NCBI GenBank assembly: GCA_944324635.1
Contig: CALUXC010000001.1
Location: forward strand, 434,001-498,000
Reading direction: 5' to 3'
Source of the DNA: Candidatus Avelusimicrobium intestinipullorum
GTDB taxonomy: Bacteria; Elusimicrobiota; Elusimicrobia; Elusimicrobiales; Elusimicrobiaceae
DNA length: 64,000 nucleotides
Position numbers and translations under genes: made by a program. The first letter of the stretch is position 1. Every line of letters starts with the position of its first letter. Shown piece after piece: positions 1-8,153 of this stretch. Under the pieces are notes generated by a model. It worked only from the letters and a program-made list of their open reading frames with translations, ran no database searches and was not told the DNA's origin.

Positions 1-360
1 ATCTTGGAATTGGCCGTTTCCGGCAATGCCAACGATATGGAAAAAGTGAAAGAAATCGCCCGTGGCTTGGCTATGCACACCGTTGGTATGCAGAGCGGCT
101 GGGTAGATGCCAAAGACATTCCGCAGGCCGTTATTGACCGCGAATTGGACATCTACAAAACGCAGGCGATCAACGAAGGCAAACCTGCCGCCGCCATTGA
201 AAAAATGTTGCCCGGCAAAGTGAAAAAGTTCGCCAAAGAAAACTGCCTTTTGGAACAGCCGACCATTAAAGACAACAAGAAAACCGTTGCCGATTACTTG
301 GCCGAAGAATCCAAAAATCTTGGCTGTGAACTGAAAGTCGTCCGTTTCGTTCGCTTCTAA
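1..360 (+). CDS. tsf: Elongation factor Ts, C-terminal part (cut by window start)
   Basis: EF-Ts is the nucleotide exchange factor that releases GDP from EF-Tu during translation. Only the last 119 codons are present; the frame is open at the window edge, so the true start lies outside. The visible part is the C-terminal dimerisation and coiled-coil region, with the family pattern EGKPAAAIEKMLPGKVKKF, then LLEQP and a conserved TV-rich tail. It is followed by an intrinsic terminator and pyrH, the usual bacterial order rpsB-tsf-pyrH-frr. Nothing in the visible part looks damaged. Confidence 0.95.
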   Translation: MLELAVSGNANDMEKVKEIARGLAMHTVGMQSGWVDAKDIPQAVIDRELDIYKTQAINEGKPAAAIEKMLPGKVKKFAKENCLLEQPTIKDNKKTVADYLAEESKNLGCELKVVRFVRF

Positions 361-364
361 TCCA

Positions 365-393
365 AAGCCCCTCCTTGCGAGGGGCTTCTTTTT
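365..393 (+). terminator. Intrinsic terminator after tsf
   Basis: A 9-bp stem (AAGCCCCTC with GAGGGGCTT) and a 5-base loop are followed by a T-rich tract directly after the tsf stop codon. It separates tsf from pyrH. Confidence 0.85.
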
Positions 394-462
394 ATGCTGT
401 TTGGGTCCAGTAGCGGCCCCGGCATAAGAAGAAGCCCACCGCCTATATAGCGGGTGCGGCGG

Positions 463-490
463 TTTTGTGATACAATAATAAAAATATAAT
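463..490 (+). promoter_or_regulatory. Putative pyrH promoter
   Basis: A perfect TATAAT lies at 485-490 with a weak TTTTGT at 463-468 (spacing 16). It would give a short leader carrying an AGAGAGGA ribosome site before the pyrH ATG. The -35 match is poor. Confidence 0.5.
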
Positions 491-512
491 AATTATCCAG
501 AGAGGACACTTT

Positions 513-1235
513 ATGGAAACGTGCTGCCAACATAAAAAAAGAGTTTTGCTCAAATTATCCGGCGAGGCGCTGATTAACGAAGGTCACCGCGGTATTAATC
601 CGCAAGCGCTAAAAGAAATTGCCGTAGAAATTGCCGACGCCTACCGCTGCGGCAACTGCGAGCTGACCATTGTGCTTGGCGGCGGAAACATTTGGCGCGG
701 CGTGCGCGACGGAGGCGGCGTGATTGACCGCGTCAACTCCGACAATATGGGCATGCTCGCCACCGTCATCAACGCGCTGGCGCTTCAGTCCGCCTTGGAA
801 GAAGCGGGCGTTCCCACCCGCGTGCTCACCTCCATCAACATTTACCAACTGGCGGAACCTTTTGTGCGCCGCAAAGCCTTGCGCCACTTGGAAAAAGGAC
901 GCATCGTCATTTTTGCGGGCGGAACGGGCAACCCGTTCTTTACTACCGACAGCGCCGCCGCTTTGCGCGCTTCGGAAATTAATGCGGACGTACTCTTAAA
1001 AGCCACCCAGGTGGACGGCGTGTACGACAGCGACCCGCGCAAAAATCCCGACGCAAAATTAATCCATAGAATCACCTACAAAGACGCCATTGCCCGCCAA
1101 CTCCAGTTTATGGATACGGCCGCCTTGGCCCTGTGCCTGGAAAACAAAGTACCCGTACAGGTGTTTAACCTGCACAAAAAAGGCAACATCAAAAAAGCCC
1201 TTTGTGGCGAAGATGTAGGCACCGTAATTTATTAA
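513..1235 (+). CDS. pyrH: UMP kinase
   Basis: Phosphorylates UMP to UDP with ATP in pyrimidine nucleotide synthesis; a cytoplasmic hexamer of the amino-acid kinase fold. The 240-residue length is typical. The N-terminal KLSGEAL nucleotide loop (about residues 14-20), GGGNIWRG (about 55-62) and the C-terminal TQVDGVYDSDP segment are the family signatures. An AGAGAGGA ribosome site supports the chosen ATG. The first nine residues (METCCQHKK) are slightly longer than usual and carry two adjacent cysteines. It sits between tsf and frr as in most bacteria. Confidence 0.97.
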   Translation: METCCQHKKRVLLKLSGEALINEGHRGINPQALKEIAVEIADAYRCGNCELTIVLGGGNIWRGVRDGGGVIDRVNSDNMGMLATVINALALQSALEEAGVPTRVLTSINIYQLAEPFVRRKALRHLEKGRIVIFAGGTGNPFFTTDSAAALRASEINADVLLKATQVDGVYDSDPRKNPDAKLIHRITYKDAIARQLQFMDTAALALCLENKVPVQVFNLHKKGNIKKALCGEDVGTVIY

Positions 1236-1241
1236 TTTTCT

Positions 1242-1268
1242 GCCCCGCCGCAAGTACTGCCGCGGGGC
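1242..1268. repeat. Inverted repeat after pyrH
   Basis: GCCCCGC and GCGGGGC form a 7-bp stem around a 13-base loop. The following bases are AT-rich but not a T tract, so this is at best a weak terminator for pyrH. Confidence 0.4.
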
Positions 1269-1279
1269 GTATTATATAT

Positions 1280-2428
1280 ATGCATAAAATTTCTAATTCA
1301 ACAGTATTGGCTGTATTACTTTTTGCCTTGGCTTTTGGTGTAGCCGGGGTGGTTTATTTGCTTAAAACCGCTACGCCAAATCCCGGCCCGGCGGCCCCCA
1401 CACAAGCCCAGGCACAAGCCCCCGCGCCCACCGCTCAGGAACCGGCGCCTATAACGCCCGAGCCGACGGAAGCGGACCTGCTAGCCACTCCCGCCAAACC
1501 GCTTACGTACAAGGAACTGCACAGCCTTGCCAAGAAAGACCTGGAAGCGTTATTTCCCGAACATCAGGCCCGCTTTCTTGCCAACTTATGCACGGATATG
1601 AGTTCCATTCCTTCGGCAAAAGCCAGCGGATTACATTTTATTAATCTTAAATATCTGCAAAACAACAAAAAATCGCGCCCGCTAAAACAGCAAGACACGG
1701 AAGCTTTCCTGCGTATTTTGGACGGCATTACCGCCAGGCTGAAGCAAAATCAAGTACAAATTCAAAAACAAAAGGAAATTGATTCTGCGGCCTGGAAAAA
1801 GGAGCTTCCGCTGTACCGCGAAAAGTTGTCCTATCTCAATTCGGCCGGGCAAAAACCTTTGTCCGTAGAAGAAAGCCTTTGCCCCTCTTTAGAACGGGAT
1901 TTTTCCCGCTGTCAGACGGCCCTGTACCCGAACAAAACCTCCAGCAACTTCTTTTTTGAAGGAGATTTTTTGTACATGAGAGAAGATTTGGACGAGAAAA
2001 ACCGCCCGACGAATCGCTTCCGTTTTTTCCAACCTACTCCGTATGATTTTCACGATACGCCGGAAGGGAAAGCCGCCGCCAGCGGTATGGCCGATTATGT
2101 GGCCTCTTGGGACGGAACGAATAAACTGCCGCAATCGGAAGCATTCTACGGGACGGACGGCTTGCTGGAAAAGCTCTATATCCGCCTGTTTGAAAAAAAT
2201 AAAATGCAGGAAATTACCGTCAATCGGAATGGGCATTTAGCTATCGTTAAAGAAACGCCGATTACTCCTTCCGCGCAGGATAAAGAACAGGTTTACGCCG
2301 AGGGCATTGTTCTTCAAAAAGAGAATAAACCGCTCTCCCCCTATTCGTTCCCGCGGGCCCCGCTTTATAACCAGCTCTATCGAAGCCCGTCCGCCGCGCC
2401 CGCCCAAAGCGCGCCAGAATTGCTATAA
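1280..2428 (+). CDS. Unknown membrane-anchored protein with Pro/Ala-rich linker
   Basis: Not a family I recognise. The 382-residue product has one N-terminal membrane helix (about residues 9-30), then a proline/alanine/glutamine-rich linker to about residue 65, then a soluble domain with charged helices and several aromatic residues. This suggests an inner-membrane-tethered periplasmic protein, by inference. The frame can be extended upstream to 1202 but the ATG at 1280 gives a clean membrane anchor. A TATTAT box only four bases before it may make the mRNA nearly leaderless. The gene is wedged between pyrH and frr, where most bacteria have nothing. The frr -10 box overlaps its stop codon. Confidence 0.75.
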   Translation: MHKISNSTVLAVLLFALAFGVAGVVYLLKTATPNPGPAAPTQAQAQAPAPTAQEPAPITPEPTEADLLATPAKPLTYKELHSLAKKDLEALFPEHQARFLANLCTDMSSIPSAKASGLHFINLKYLQNNKKSRPLKQQDTEAFLRILDGITARLKQNQVQIQKQKEIDSAAWKKELPLYREKLSYLNSAGQKPLSVEESLCPSLERDFSRCQTALYPNKTSSNFFFEGDFLYMREDLDEKNRPTNRFRFFQPTPYDFHDTPEGKAAASGMADYVASWDGTNKLPQSEAFYGTDGLLEKLYIRLFEKNKMQEITVNRNGHLAIVKETPITPSAQDKEQVYAEGIVLQKENKPLSPYSFPRAPLYNQLYRSPSAAPAQSAPELL

Positions 2429-2429
2429 T
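2421..2429 (+). promoter_or_regulatory. Extended -10 box of frr
   Basis: The sequence TGCTATAAT is a perfect extended -10 element. It overlaps the stop codon of the upstream gene and predicts a leader of about 28 bases containing the frr ribosome site GAGGAA at 2451-2456. Confidence 0.65.
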
Positions 2430-2463
2430 TAAAGTAACATTTCACCACACGAGGAATAAATAT

Positions 2464-3027
2464 ATGGAAGGCATCAGCAACCTTTTGAACAAAACCAAAA
2501 CCAATATGGCCGAGCACGTTTCCCGCTTGGAACGCGATTTGGCCACCATTCGCACCGGCCGCGCCAGCGCGGGCTTGTTGGAAAATATCCGCGTAGATTA
2601 TTACGGCACGCCGACCCCGATTAAACAAATGGCTATCATCAACGTGTTGGACGCCAAAACCCTGGAAGTGCAACCCTGGGACATCAGCTCCATCAACGAT
2701 ATTGATAAAGCCCTCCAAAAAGCCGATTTGGGCGCCAGCCCGGTAAACGACGGCAAAGTAATCCGCATTACGCTGCCTTCCATGACCGAAGACCGCCGCA
2801 AACAGCTGGCCAAAAACATCTCTAAAATGAGCGAAGACTTCAAAGTGGCCGTTCGCAACGAACGCCGCGACGTGATTGAAAAACTGAAAAAAGCCCAAAA
2901 AGCTTCCGAAATCACCGAAGACGACTTGAAACGCTACGAAGCCGACGTGCAAAAAGCCACCGACGCTAACATCGCTAAAATTGAACAGGTCATCAAAAAC
3001 AAAGAAGCCGAAATCATGAGGATTTAA
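2464..3027 (+). CDS. frr: Ribosome recycling factor
   Basis: Splits post-termination ribosomes together with EF-G. The 187-residue length and the pattern match the family: LATIRTGRAS near residues 27-36, DYYGTPTPI near 47-55, and the C-terminal coiled-coil bundle with ITEDDLKRYE. A GAGGAA ribosome site precedes the ATG. In most bacteria uppS follows directly; here an antisense pilin gene and about 470 bp of noncoding DNA intervene. Confidence 0.97.
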   Translation: MEGISNLLNKTKTNMAEHVSRLERDLATIRTGRASAGLLENIRVDYYGTPTPIKQMAIINVLDAKTLEVQPWDISSINDIDKALQKADLGASPVNDGKVIRITLPSMTEDRRKQLAKNISKMSEDFKVAVRNERRDVIEKLKKAQKASEITEDDLKRYEADVQKATDANIAKIEQVIKNKEAEIMRI

Positions 3028-3049
3028 GCTAAGCAAGAACCAAAAAACA

Positions 3050-3083
3050 GGGACACTCCAATTACTGAATGGAGTGTCCCTTT
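3050..3083. terminator. Bidirectional terminator between frr and pilin
   Basis: A perfect 11-bp stem (GGGACACTCCA and its complement) has a 9-base loop. The T run is clear on the minus strand (TGTTTTTT) and weak on the plus strand. It ends the converging frr and pilin transcripts. Confidence 0.75.
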
Positions 3084-3101
3084 AGCATATATGGTAAATA
3101 A

Positions 3102-3662
3102 TTATTTCGTTGTTAAGGTCCAATTATTATTGCTCAATAATGAATTTTCCTTAAAATATTCGCATATGGCTTTTGCAGTACTGGAATCTGCTTTGTATTT
3201 GCATGTTCCGCGATTCCACACGTCATTCGGCTGATAAGCCGTCCTATTCTTATATCTATACCACGAAACACGCACTAACTGATCTGCATACGCTTTATTA
3301 TCCTCTGCAATTATATAACAAACATGTCGCTCACAAACCACATAAAAATAATAATCATCAAATACCAGATAAGAACTCGCAGAGAGTCCACTGCGCTTCA
3401 TGGTAGCATTGGATTGAAAAGAAAGATCTAACATTTCCTGACCGCTTTTACTTGAGAGATTCGTTAAAGACAAAGGATAGTCATTAACTAAAAGATACAT
3501 ATCAACTGCCGTTTGCAAACTTTTTGCCTTTTGTACAACACCTGCTGCTCGCGATTTTTCTACAGCCTTTTCATATTGCGGTACGGCCACTGCCGCCAAA
3601 ATACCGATAATTAACACGACCACCAACAGTTCTATAAGCGTAAATCCGAGATGTTTTTGCAC
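3102..3662 (-). CDS. Type IV pilin-like protein
   Basis: A prepilin with a very short leader (MQKHLG) cut before FTLIELLVVV by a prepilin peptidase; Glu at position 5 of the mature protein is conserved. The hydrophobic N-terminal helix runs to about residue 30 and continues as an amphipathic helix with the AVEKSR motif. The 186-residue protein has a C-terminal globular part with paired cysteines (CERHVC and TCK...ICEY). The start is a GTG preceded by GGGGGG; there is no in-frame ATG near it. The gene is visibly AT-richer than its neighbours, with more AAA/TTA-type codons. It stands alone with no assembly genes nearby. Function in pili, secretion pseudopili or DNA uptake cannot be told apart. 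Confidence 0.88.
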   Translation of the reverse strand: MQKHLGFTLIELLVVVLIIGILAAVAVPQYEKAVEKSRAAGVVQKAKSLQTAVDMYLLVNDYPLSLTNLSSKSGQEMLDLSFQSNATMKRSGLSASSYLVFDDYYFYVVCERHVCYIIAEDNKAYADQLVRVSWYRYKNRTAYQPNDVWNRGTCKYKADSSTAKAICEYFKENSLLSNNNWTLTTK

Positions 3663-4123
3663 GGGACATATCCCCCCTATCTATATAAATTGATATTCCC
3701 AATTTATCAAAAAAAGAAAACAAATACAAGCTTTCATATCTTGCTTCTTTTATTTCTAAAAGAAGCAAAAGATTTTACTTCCTTTTTCTAATAGCATTCC
3801 AAAACTATTTCCTACTTTTTCTGCCGACAAAAAGCAGGTCAAAAAACTCGCAGGTCGGGCCCTATAAAACGCACTCGCGGCGGATGTTTGTACAACCCGC
3901 TTTGCTCAAACAAGTAAAAACATTCTTCCGCTTTGAGGCGTTTCATAAACAGGGCTAAGACCTGAATAAAGCAGCAACACGACTCTCCAGGCTTGCAAGC
4001 CCGCTTTCCAAGGGGCGGTTTTCTATGCAGACATAACTGACTAGAGAAACCGCATACTTTGGCACAAAGCGAACTTCCAGTGGCTGCCCATTAAGCCGCG
4101 CAGACAGACGGCTTCAAAAAAGC
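3663..4123. other. Intergenic region with an open frame lacking a start
   Basis: About 460 bp without a recognised gene. The half next to the pilin is AT-rich with poly(A)/poly(T) runs. The other half contains, on the minus strand, an uninterrupted cysteine-rich frame between stops at 4091-4093 and 3839-3841 (83 codons) with no plausible early start codon; its only ATG leaves 35 codons. It may be a decayed gene, part of a dispersed repeat, or a structured RNA. I see no tRNA, tmRNA or RNase P signature on either strand. Confidence 0.5.
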
Positions 4124-4129
4124 TAAAAT
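4101..4129 (+). promoter_or_regulatory. Promoter of uppS, leaderless arrangement
   Basis: TAAAAT at 4124-4129 ends six bases before the uppS ATG, and CAGACA at 4101-4106 is a fair -35 at spacing 17. Transcription should begin at or beside the start codon; the gap has no ribosome site. Confidence 0.65.
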
Positions 4130-4135
4130 ATCTAT

Positions 4136-4834
4136 ATGAGCCAACCTCCCGTTAATTCCGTTCCCCGGCATGTGGCCGTCATTATGGACGGCAACGGCCG
4201 CTGGGCGCAAGAACGCCATCTGCCTCGCCTGGCGGGGCATAATGCCGGCGCCAAAGCGGTGGAACGCACCTTACAAGCCGCCCAAAAAGCAGGCGTGGAA
4301 ATTTTGACCCTGTATGCTTTTTCTACGGAAAACTGGTCCCGCCCGAAAGCGGAAATAGACGGGCTTTTTAATCTGCTGGCCCAAACGCTGGACCGCTATA
4401 CCAAAAAAGCCGCCCAAAACGGGCTGCGCCTGCTGGTGAGCGGAGAGAGAGAAAATCTCCCCCCTTCTATTTTGGAAAAAATTGATTATGCCGTCCGCTC
4501 TACGGCGCAAAATACGCGCCTGACGGTCAACCTGGCGCTTAATTACGGGGCGCGTCAAGAAATTGTACACGCGGTAAACGAACTCTTAAAAACGGGTAAA
4601 ACGGTTGTCACCCAACAGGACTTGGCCCAACACTTATATCAGCCCCTCCTGCCGGACCCGGAGCTTATTATCCGCACGTCGGGAGAGGAGCGCCTGTCCA
4701 ACTTCCTTTTATGGCAGGCCGCCTACAGCGAATTTTATTTTACCCCGGTATTGTGGCCCGATTTTAACGAAGCCGAGTTTGAAAAGGCCCTTGCTTCTTA
4801 CCGCACCCGCAAACGCCGATTTGGAGGAATATGA
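4136..4834 (+). CDS. uppS: Isoprenyl transferase (undecaprenyl diphosphate synthase)
   Basis: Adds cis-isoprene units to farnesyl diphosphate to make the lipid carrier for peptidoglycan and glycan synthesis. The catalytic P-loop-like motif VIMDGNGRWA (about residues 15-24), the HNAGAK segment, YAFSTENW (about 62-69) and the C-terminal RTSGEERLSNFLLWQ pattern are all intact. The 232-residue length is normal for the family. It opens a block of overlapping genes; its stop overlaps the next ATG (ATGA). Confidence 0.95.
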   Translation: MSQPPVNSVPRHVAVIMDGNGRWAQERHLPRLAGHNAGAKAVERTLQAAQKAGVEILTLYAFSTENWSRPKAEIDGLFNLLAQTLDRYTKKAAQNGLRLLVSGERENLPPSILEKIDYAVRSTAQNTRLTVNLALNYGARQEIVHAVNELLKTGKTVVTQQDLAQHLYQPLLPDPELIIRTSGEERLSNFLLWQAAYSEFYFTPVLWPDFNEAEFEKALASYRTRKRRFGGI

Positions 4835-5547
4835 CGTCCCCTTTAACCCGCTCCCGCGCCGAAGAAATGCTGCGGCGCATGAAGCGTTTTTCTTCTCCCG
4901 CCTTTCGCAAGCAAATGGCGGAGAAATTTGGCATCTGCACGGATAAAGCCATCGGCACTCCGGTCACTACGCTTCGCCTGTTGGTAAAAGGGCTTCCCCG
5001 CCCCGACCAGGAACTAGCCGAAGCGCTGTGGGCCACTGGTGTGCACGAAGCGCGCATCACGGCCTCCATGCTGGCCGACCCCGCACAAATGACGAAAGAA
5101 AAACTGGACGCCTGGGCCGCGGATCTTAATTCGTGGGATATTTGCGACTTGTGCTGTAACAATCTATTTTCCAAAGTAAAAAATCCGCTTAAGCTGGCCG
5201 AACGCTGGATTAAGCGGGAGGAAGAATTTGTCCGCCGGGCGGGGTTTGCCGTCATTTGTTCGCTGGCGGTGCCGCGGGCAAAAACCAAAGACGAAGATTT
5301 AATCAAACTGTTGCCGCTTATCAAAAATCACGCCTGTGACCCGCGCCCCATGGTGCACAAAGCGGTCAACTGGGCCCTGCGAAATATCGGCAAAAAGAAC
5401 CCGCGCCTTACCCCCAAAGCCATTGCCTGCGCAGAAGAAATTTTGGACTTATATACCGACAATAAATCCGCCCGCTGGGTGGCCAACAACGCCCTGTGGG
5501 AGCTGAAAAATCCAAAAACCAAAGCTATGGTGGCCAAACGCAAATGA
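4831..5547 (+). CDS. DNA alkylation repair family protein (AlkD-like)
   Basis: The 238 residues are mostly short helical HEAT-like repeats of the AlkC/AlkD fold, which removes bulky or cationic alkylated bases from DNA without base flipping. The pattern LNSWDICDLCCNNLF (about residues 100-114) corresponds to the conserved W-D-x-x-D region, and RWIKREEEFVRRAGF and HKAVNWALRNIGKK match later repeats. It overlaps uppS and the next acetyltransferase by ATGA, so all three should be co-translated. A repair gene between uppS and cdsA is unusual. Catalytic activity is inferred from family only. Confidence 0.85.
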   Translation: MTSPLTRSRAEEMLRRMKRFSSPAFRKQMAEKFGICTDKAIGTPVTTLRLLVKGLPRPDQELAEALWATGVHEARITASMLADPAQMTKEKLDAWAADLNSWDICDLCCNNLFSKVKNPLKLAERWIKREEEFVRRAGFAVICSLAVPRAKTKDEDLIKLLPLIKNHACDPRPMVHKAVNWALRNIGKKNPRLTPKAIACAEEILDLYTDNKSARWVANNALWELKNPKTKAMVAKRK

Positions 5548-6065
5548 ACGAACCTCTTATCCGCTCTGCCCGCCCCGCCGATTTGCCGCGCATACGGCAA
5601 ATTATCCGCTCGTCCAAAGAACTGCTTAAATCCCGCCGCGTGGACCAATGGCAAGACGGGTACCCCGACATTTCCATTTTGGAGGACGATATCGCCCGTG
5701 CCAAAGGATACGTACTGGAAACGGAAGGAGAAGTGCACGGTTATTTTGCCTTGTCGTTTGAAGACGAACTGCCCTACCGCGTAATCACCCAGGGGGCCTG
5801 GCTTAGCGACGCGCCTTATTGCGTGCTGCACCGCTTTGCGCTGACCGAACGCCTGCGCGGCACCGGCGCCGCCCGGCAAGTGCTGGAATTTTGGGAACAA
5901 CAAACCCGCACCCAAGGGGTTGCTTCCCTCCGTGCCGACACCCACCCCCACAACGAACCCATGAAGCACCAGTTGGCCCAGTGCGGCTTTACGGACTGCG
6001 GCGTAATTTACGTACGCGCCCACCAAGCGCGCCATGCGTTTGAAAAACTCATTTCCACCCCTTAA
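5544..6065 (+). CDS. GNAT-family N-acetyltransferase
   Basis: A 173-residue GCN5-related acetyltransferase. The N-terminus has the usual IRSARPADLPRIRQII strand-helix start. The acetyl-CoA pyrophosphate loop appears as RLRGTGAARQVLEFWE (about residues 112-127), followed by ADTHPHNEPMKHQLAQCGF, the typical last strand-helix pair. Substrate unknown. The chosen ATG overlaps the stop of the AlkD-like gene; a longer frame from 5496 exists but would run deep into that gene. Confidence 0.85.
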   Translation: MNEPLIRSARPADLPRIRQIIRSSKELLKSRRVDQWQDGYPDISILEDDIARAKGYVLETEGEVHGYFALSFEDELPYRVITQGAWLSDAPYCVLHRFALTERLRGTGAARQVLEFWEQQTRTQGVASLRADTHPHNEPMKHQLAQCGFTDCGVIYVRAHQARHAFEKLISTP

Positions 6066-6118
6066 AACGCTTTTTGCAAAACGTTTCTTTCCTCGGGATA
6101 AAACCCGTCTAAATATAG

Positions 6119-6124
6119 TAAAAT
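6119..6124 (+). promoter_or_regulatory. -10 box of cdsA, leaderless arrangement
   Basis: TAAAAT ends six bases before the cdsA ATG. No ribosome site fits in the gap and no good -35 is seen. Confidence 0.5.
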
Positions 6125-6130
6125 AAAGAT

Positions 6131-6949
6131 ATGCTATTACCCAGAATTTTAACCGCCCTTGTAGGGATTCCCGTAATTTTAGCCGCCATTCATTTTGGCG
6201 GTGTGATTTACATGGCTTTTGTGGGCTGTGTAATTTTGCTCTGCCTGTATGAGTACGGCCTGGTGCTTACCGCCGGCAAAAAACCGGTGCATATGCCCAG
6301 CCTGATTATTTTCGGTCTGTTGATGGCCGCCGTGGCCATTTTGGGCCGGGCGCCGGGCGAAATGGTTGATCTGCCCGATAATCTGTATCCCTTCTCGGTA
6401 AGCGTAGTGATTTTTGGCGTTTTATTGTTTGAAGTACTCACCCCCAAACGCTCCTGGGACCGTGTTTGCAACACCTTTACGGGCGTATTTTTAATTCCCT
6501 GGACGCTGGCTCACCTAATCAACCTGCGTGATATCGCCACCTATGGGGAGTATCTGACCTTGTTCATGATTATCACCGTGTGGATTTGCGATACGGGTGC
6601 CTATTTCTGCGGGCGCTTTTTTGGACGCCACAAACTAAACGCCGAAGTGAGCCCCAAAAAGACGTGGGAAGGCTCCGTGGGCGGCACGCTGTTGGCCGTG
6701 GGCGGTGCGGTGCTGATGAGACATTTGTTCTTATCCACGCTTTTTAGCGTAAAAGAAGCCATTTTGCTCGGCTTGTTAATTGCCGTAGTGGGCCAAGTGT
6801 CCGACCTGGCCGAATCCGTCATCAAACGTTCCACGGGCGTGAAAGATTCTTCCAATCTCCTCCCCGGACACGGCGGATTTTTGGACCGCTTTGATTCCTA
6901 CCTGTTGCTGGCGCCTCTTTTCTACTACGTGGTGCTCTACACGTTATGA
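6131..6949 (+). CDS. cdsA: Phosphatidate cytidylyltransferase
   Basis: Makes CDP-diacylglycerol from phosphatidic acid and CTP at the inner membrane, the entry to phospholipid synthesis. The 272-residue protein has about seven or eight hydrophobic helices. The C-terminal family signature is present as SDLAESVIKRSTGVKDSS, then LLPGHGGFLDRFDS. The usual Gly before the first Asp is Ser here. It overlaps dxr by ATGA and starts the cdsA-dxr-rseP-ispG-proS run. Confidence 0.95.
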   Translation: MLLPRILTALVGIPVILAAIHFGGVIYMAFVGCVILLCLYEYGLVLTAGKKPVHMPSLIIFGLLMAAVAILGRAPGEMVDLPDNLYPFSVSVVIFGVLLFEVLTPKRSWDRVCNTFTGVFLIPWTLAHLINLRDIATYGEYLTLFMIITVWICDTGAYFCGRFFGRHKLNAEVSPKKTWEGSVGGTLLAVGGAVLMRHLFLSTLFSVKEAILLGLLIAVVGQVSDLAESVIKRSTGVKDSSNLLPGHGGFLDRFDSYLLLAPLFYYVVLYTL

Positions 6950-8145
6950 AAAATATCGTTATTTTGGGTTCCACGGGTTCTATCGGCACTTCTTCGCTGG
7001 ACGTCATTGCACGCCTGGGCAAGGAGTACCGCGTGATGGCCTTGTCGGCCAACAACAATACCGATTTATTTTTGAAACAGCTCCATTCCTTTAAGCCCCG
7101 CTTTGCGGCCGTCTTAAATCCGGAAAGCTACGAAAAAATAAAAGACCAAATTCCTGCCGGCACCCGCCTGCTGCCGCCGGAAATAGAGAGCCTCATGTTT
7201 ATGGCTTCGTTGCCGACGGCCGACCTGGTCATCAGCGGCGTGGTGGGCGCGGTAGGTTTTCAGCCGCTTGTAAGCGCCATTAAAGCCGGCAAAACCATTG
7301 CCCTGGCCAACAAAGAGCCCATGGTAATGGCCGGAAAAACCCTCATGAAGGAATGTGAACGCTGGGAAGCCGCCATCTTGCCGGTAGACAGCGAACCCTC
7401 GGCCATTTTCCAATGCCTAAGCGGCATGGCCGACGAACACGGCTACGGCAAACTGGAACCCGAAATTTCCCGCGTATTTTTAACCGCTTCGGGCGGGCCC
7501 TTTGCCAAGCGCAAGGGCGCCTTATCCACCGTTACCCCCGGCGAAGCGCTCAACCACCCGCGCTGGCGCATGGGCAAAAAAATTACGATAGACTCCGCCA
7601 CCTTGATGAACAAAGGCTTTGAGTCTATTGAAATCATGAATTTGTTTGGACTGCCTGAAGAGAAAGTACAAATCGTCATTCACCCGCAGTCTATTGTGCA
7701 CTCGGCCGTAGAGTTTAACGACGGTGCCATTTTGGCGCAAATGGGCGAGCCGGATATGCGCGTGCCCATACAATACGCCATCACCTACCCGCACCGTGCG
7801 GCGGGCCCGGTGAAAAAACTGAATTTGTTTGAAGCGGCCAAACTGGAATTTTTTGAACCGGATTTGGACCGATTCCCCTGCTTGGACTTGGCCCTGGCGG
7901 CCGCGCGCAAAGGCGGTATTTTGCCTGCCGTATTAAGCGCGGCGGACGAAGTGGCGGTGGACGCATTCTTGAAAGAAGAAATCAAATTCACCGACATTGC
8001 CAAACTGATTTACACGGTGCTTAAAGCCGCCCCGCAAACCCGCGGAGACGCCACCTTGAACCAAGCGCAGGAAGCCGATTTGTGGGCCCGCCAAGCCGCG
8101 GCCGCCTGCCTGGAAGAAAAAACCTATAAGAAAGCCATTATTTAG
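6946..8145 (+). CDS. dxr: 1-deoxy-D-xylulose 5-phosphate reductoisomerase
   Basis: Second step of the MEP isoprenoid pathway: converts DXP to 2-C-methyl-erythritol 4-phosphate with NADPH. The N-terminal Rossmann motif GSTGSIGTSSLDVI (about residues 8-21), ANKEPMVMAG (about 124-133), VDSEPSAIFQ (about 148-157, metal and substrate loop) and the flexible loop with NHPRWRMGKKI are all present. Normal length at 399 residues. It works with ispG two genes downstream. Confidence 0.97.
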   Translation: MKNIVILGSTGSIGTSSLDVIARLGKEYRVMALSANNNTDLFLKQLHSFKPRFAAVLNPESYEKIKDQIPAGTRLLPPEIESLMFMASLPTADLVISGVVGAVGFQPLVSAIKAGKTIALANKEPMVMAGKTLMKECERWEAAILPVDSEPSAIFQCLSGMADEHGYGKLEPEISRVFLTASGGPFAKRKGALSTVTPGEALNHPRWRMGKKITIDSATLMNKGFESIEIMNLFGLPEEKVQIVIHPQSIVHSAVEFNDGAILAQMGEPDMRVPIQYAITYPHRAAGPVKKLNLFEAAKLEFFEPDLDRFPCLDLALAAARKGGILPAVLSAADEVAVDAFLKEEIKFTDIAKLIYTVLKAAPQTRGDATLNQAQEADLWARQAAAACLEEKTYKKAII

Positions 8146-8153
8146 GAGAATAC

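Noticed and set aside
1242..1268. Strong terminator after pyrH
   Set aside because: The stem lacks a T tract and the loop is long, so it is listed only as an inverted repeat.
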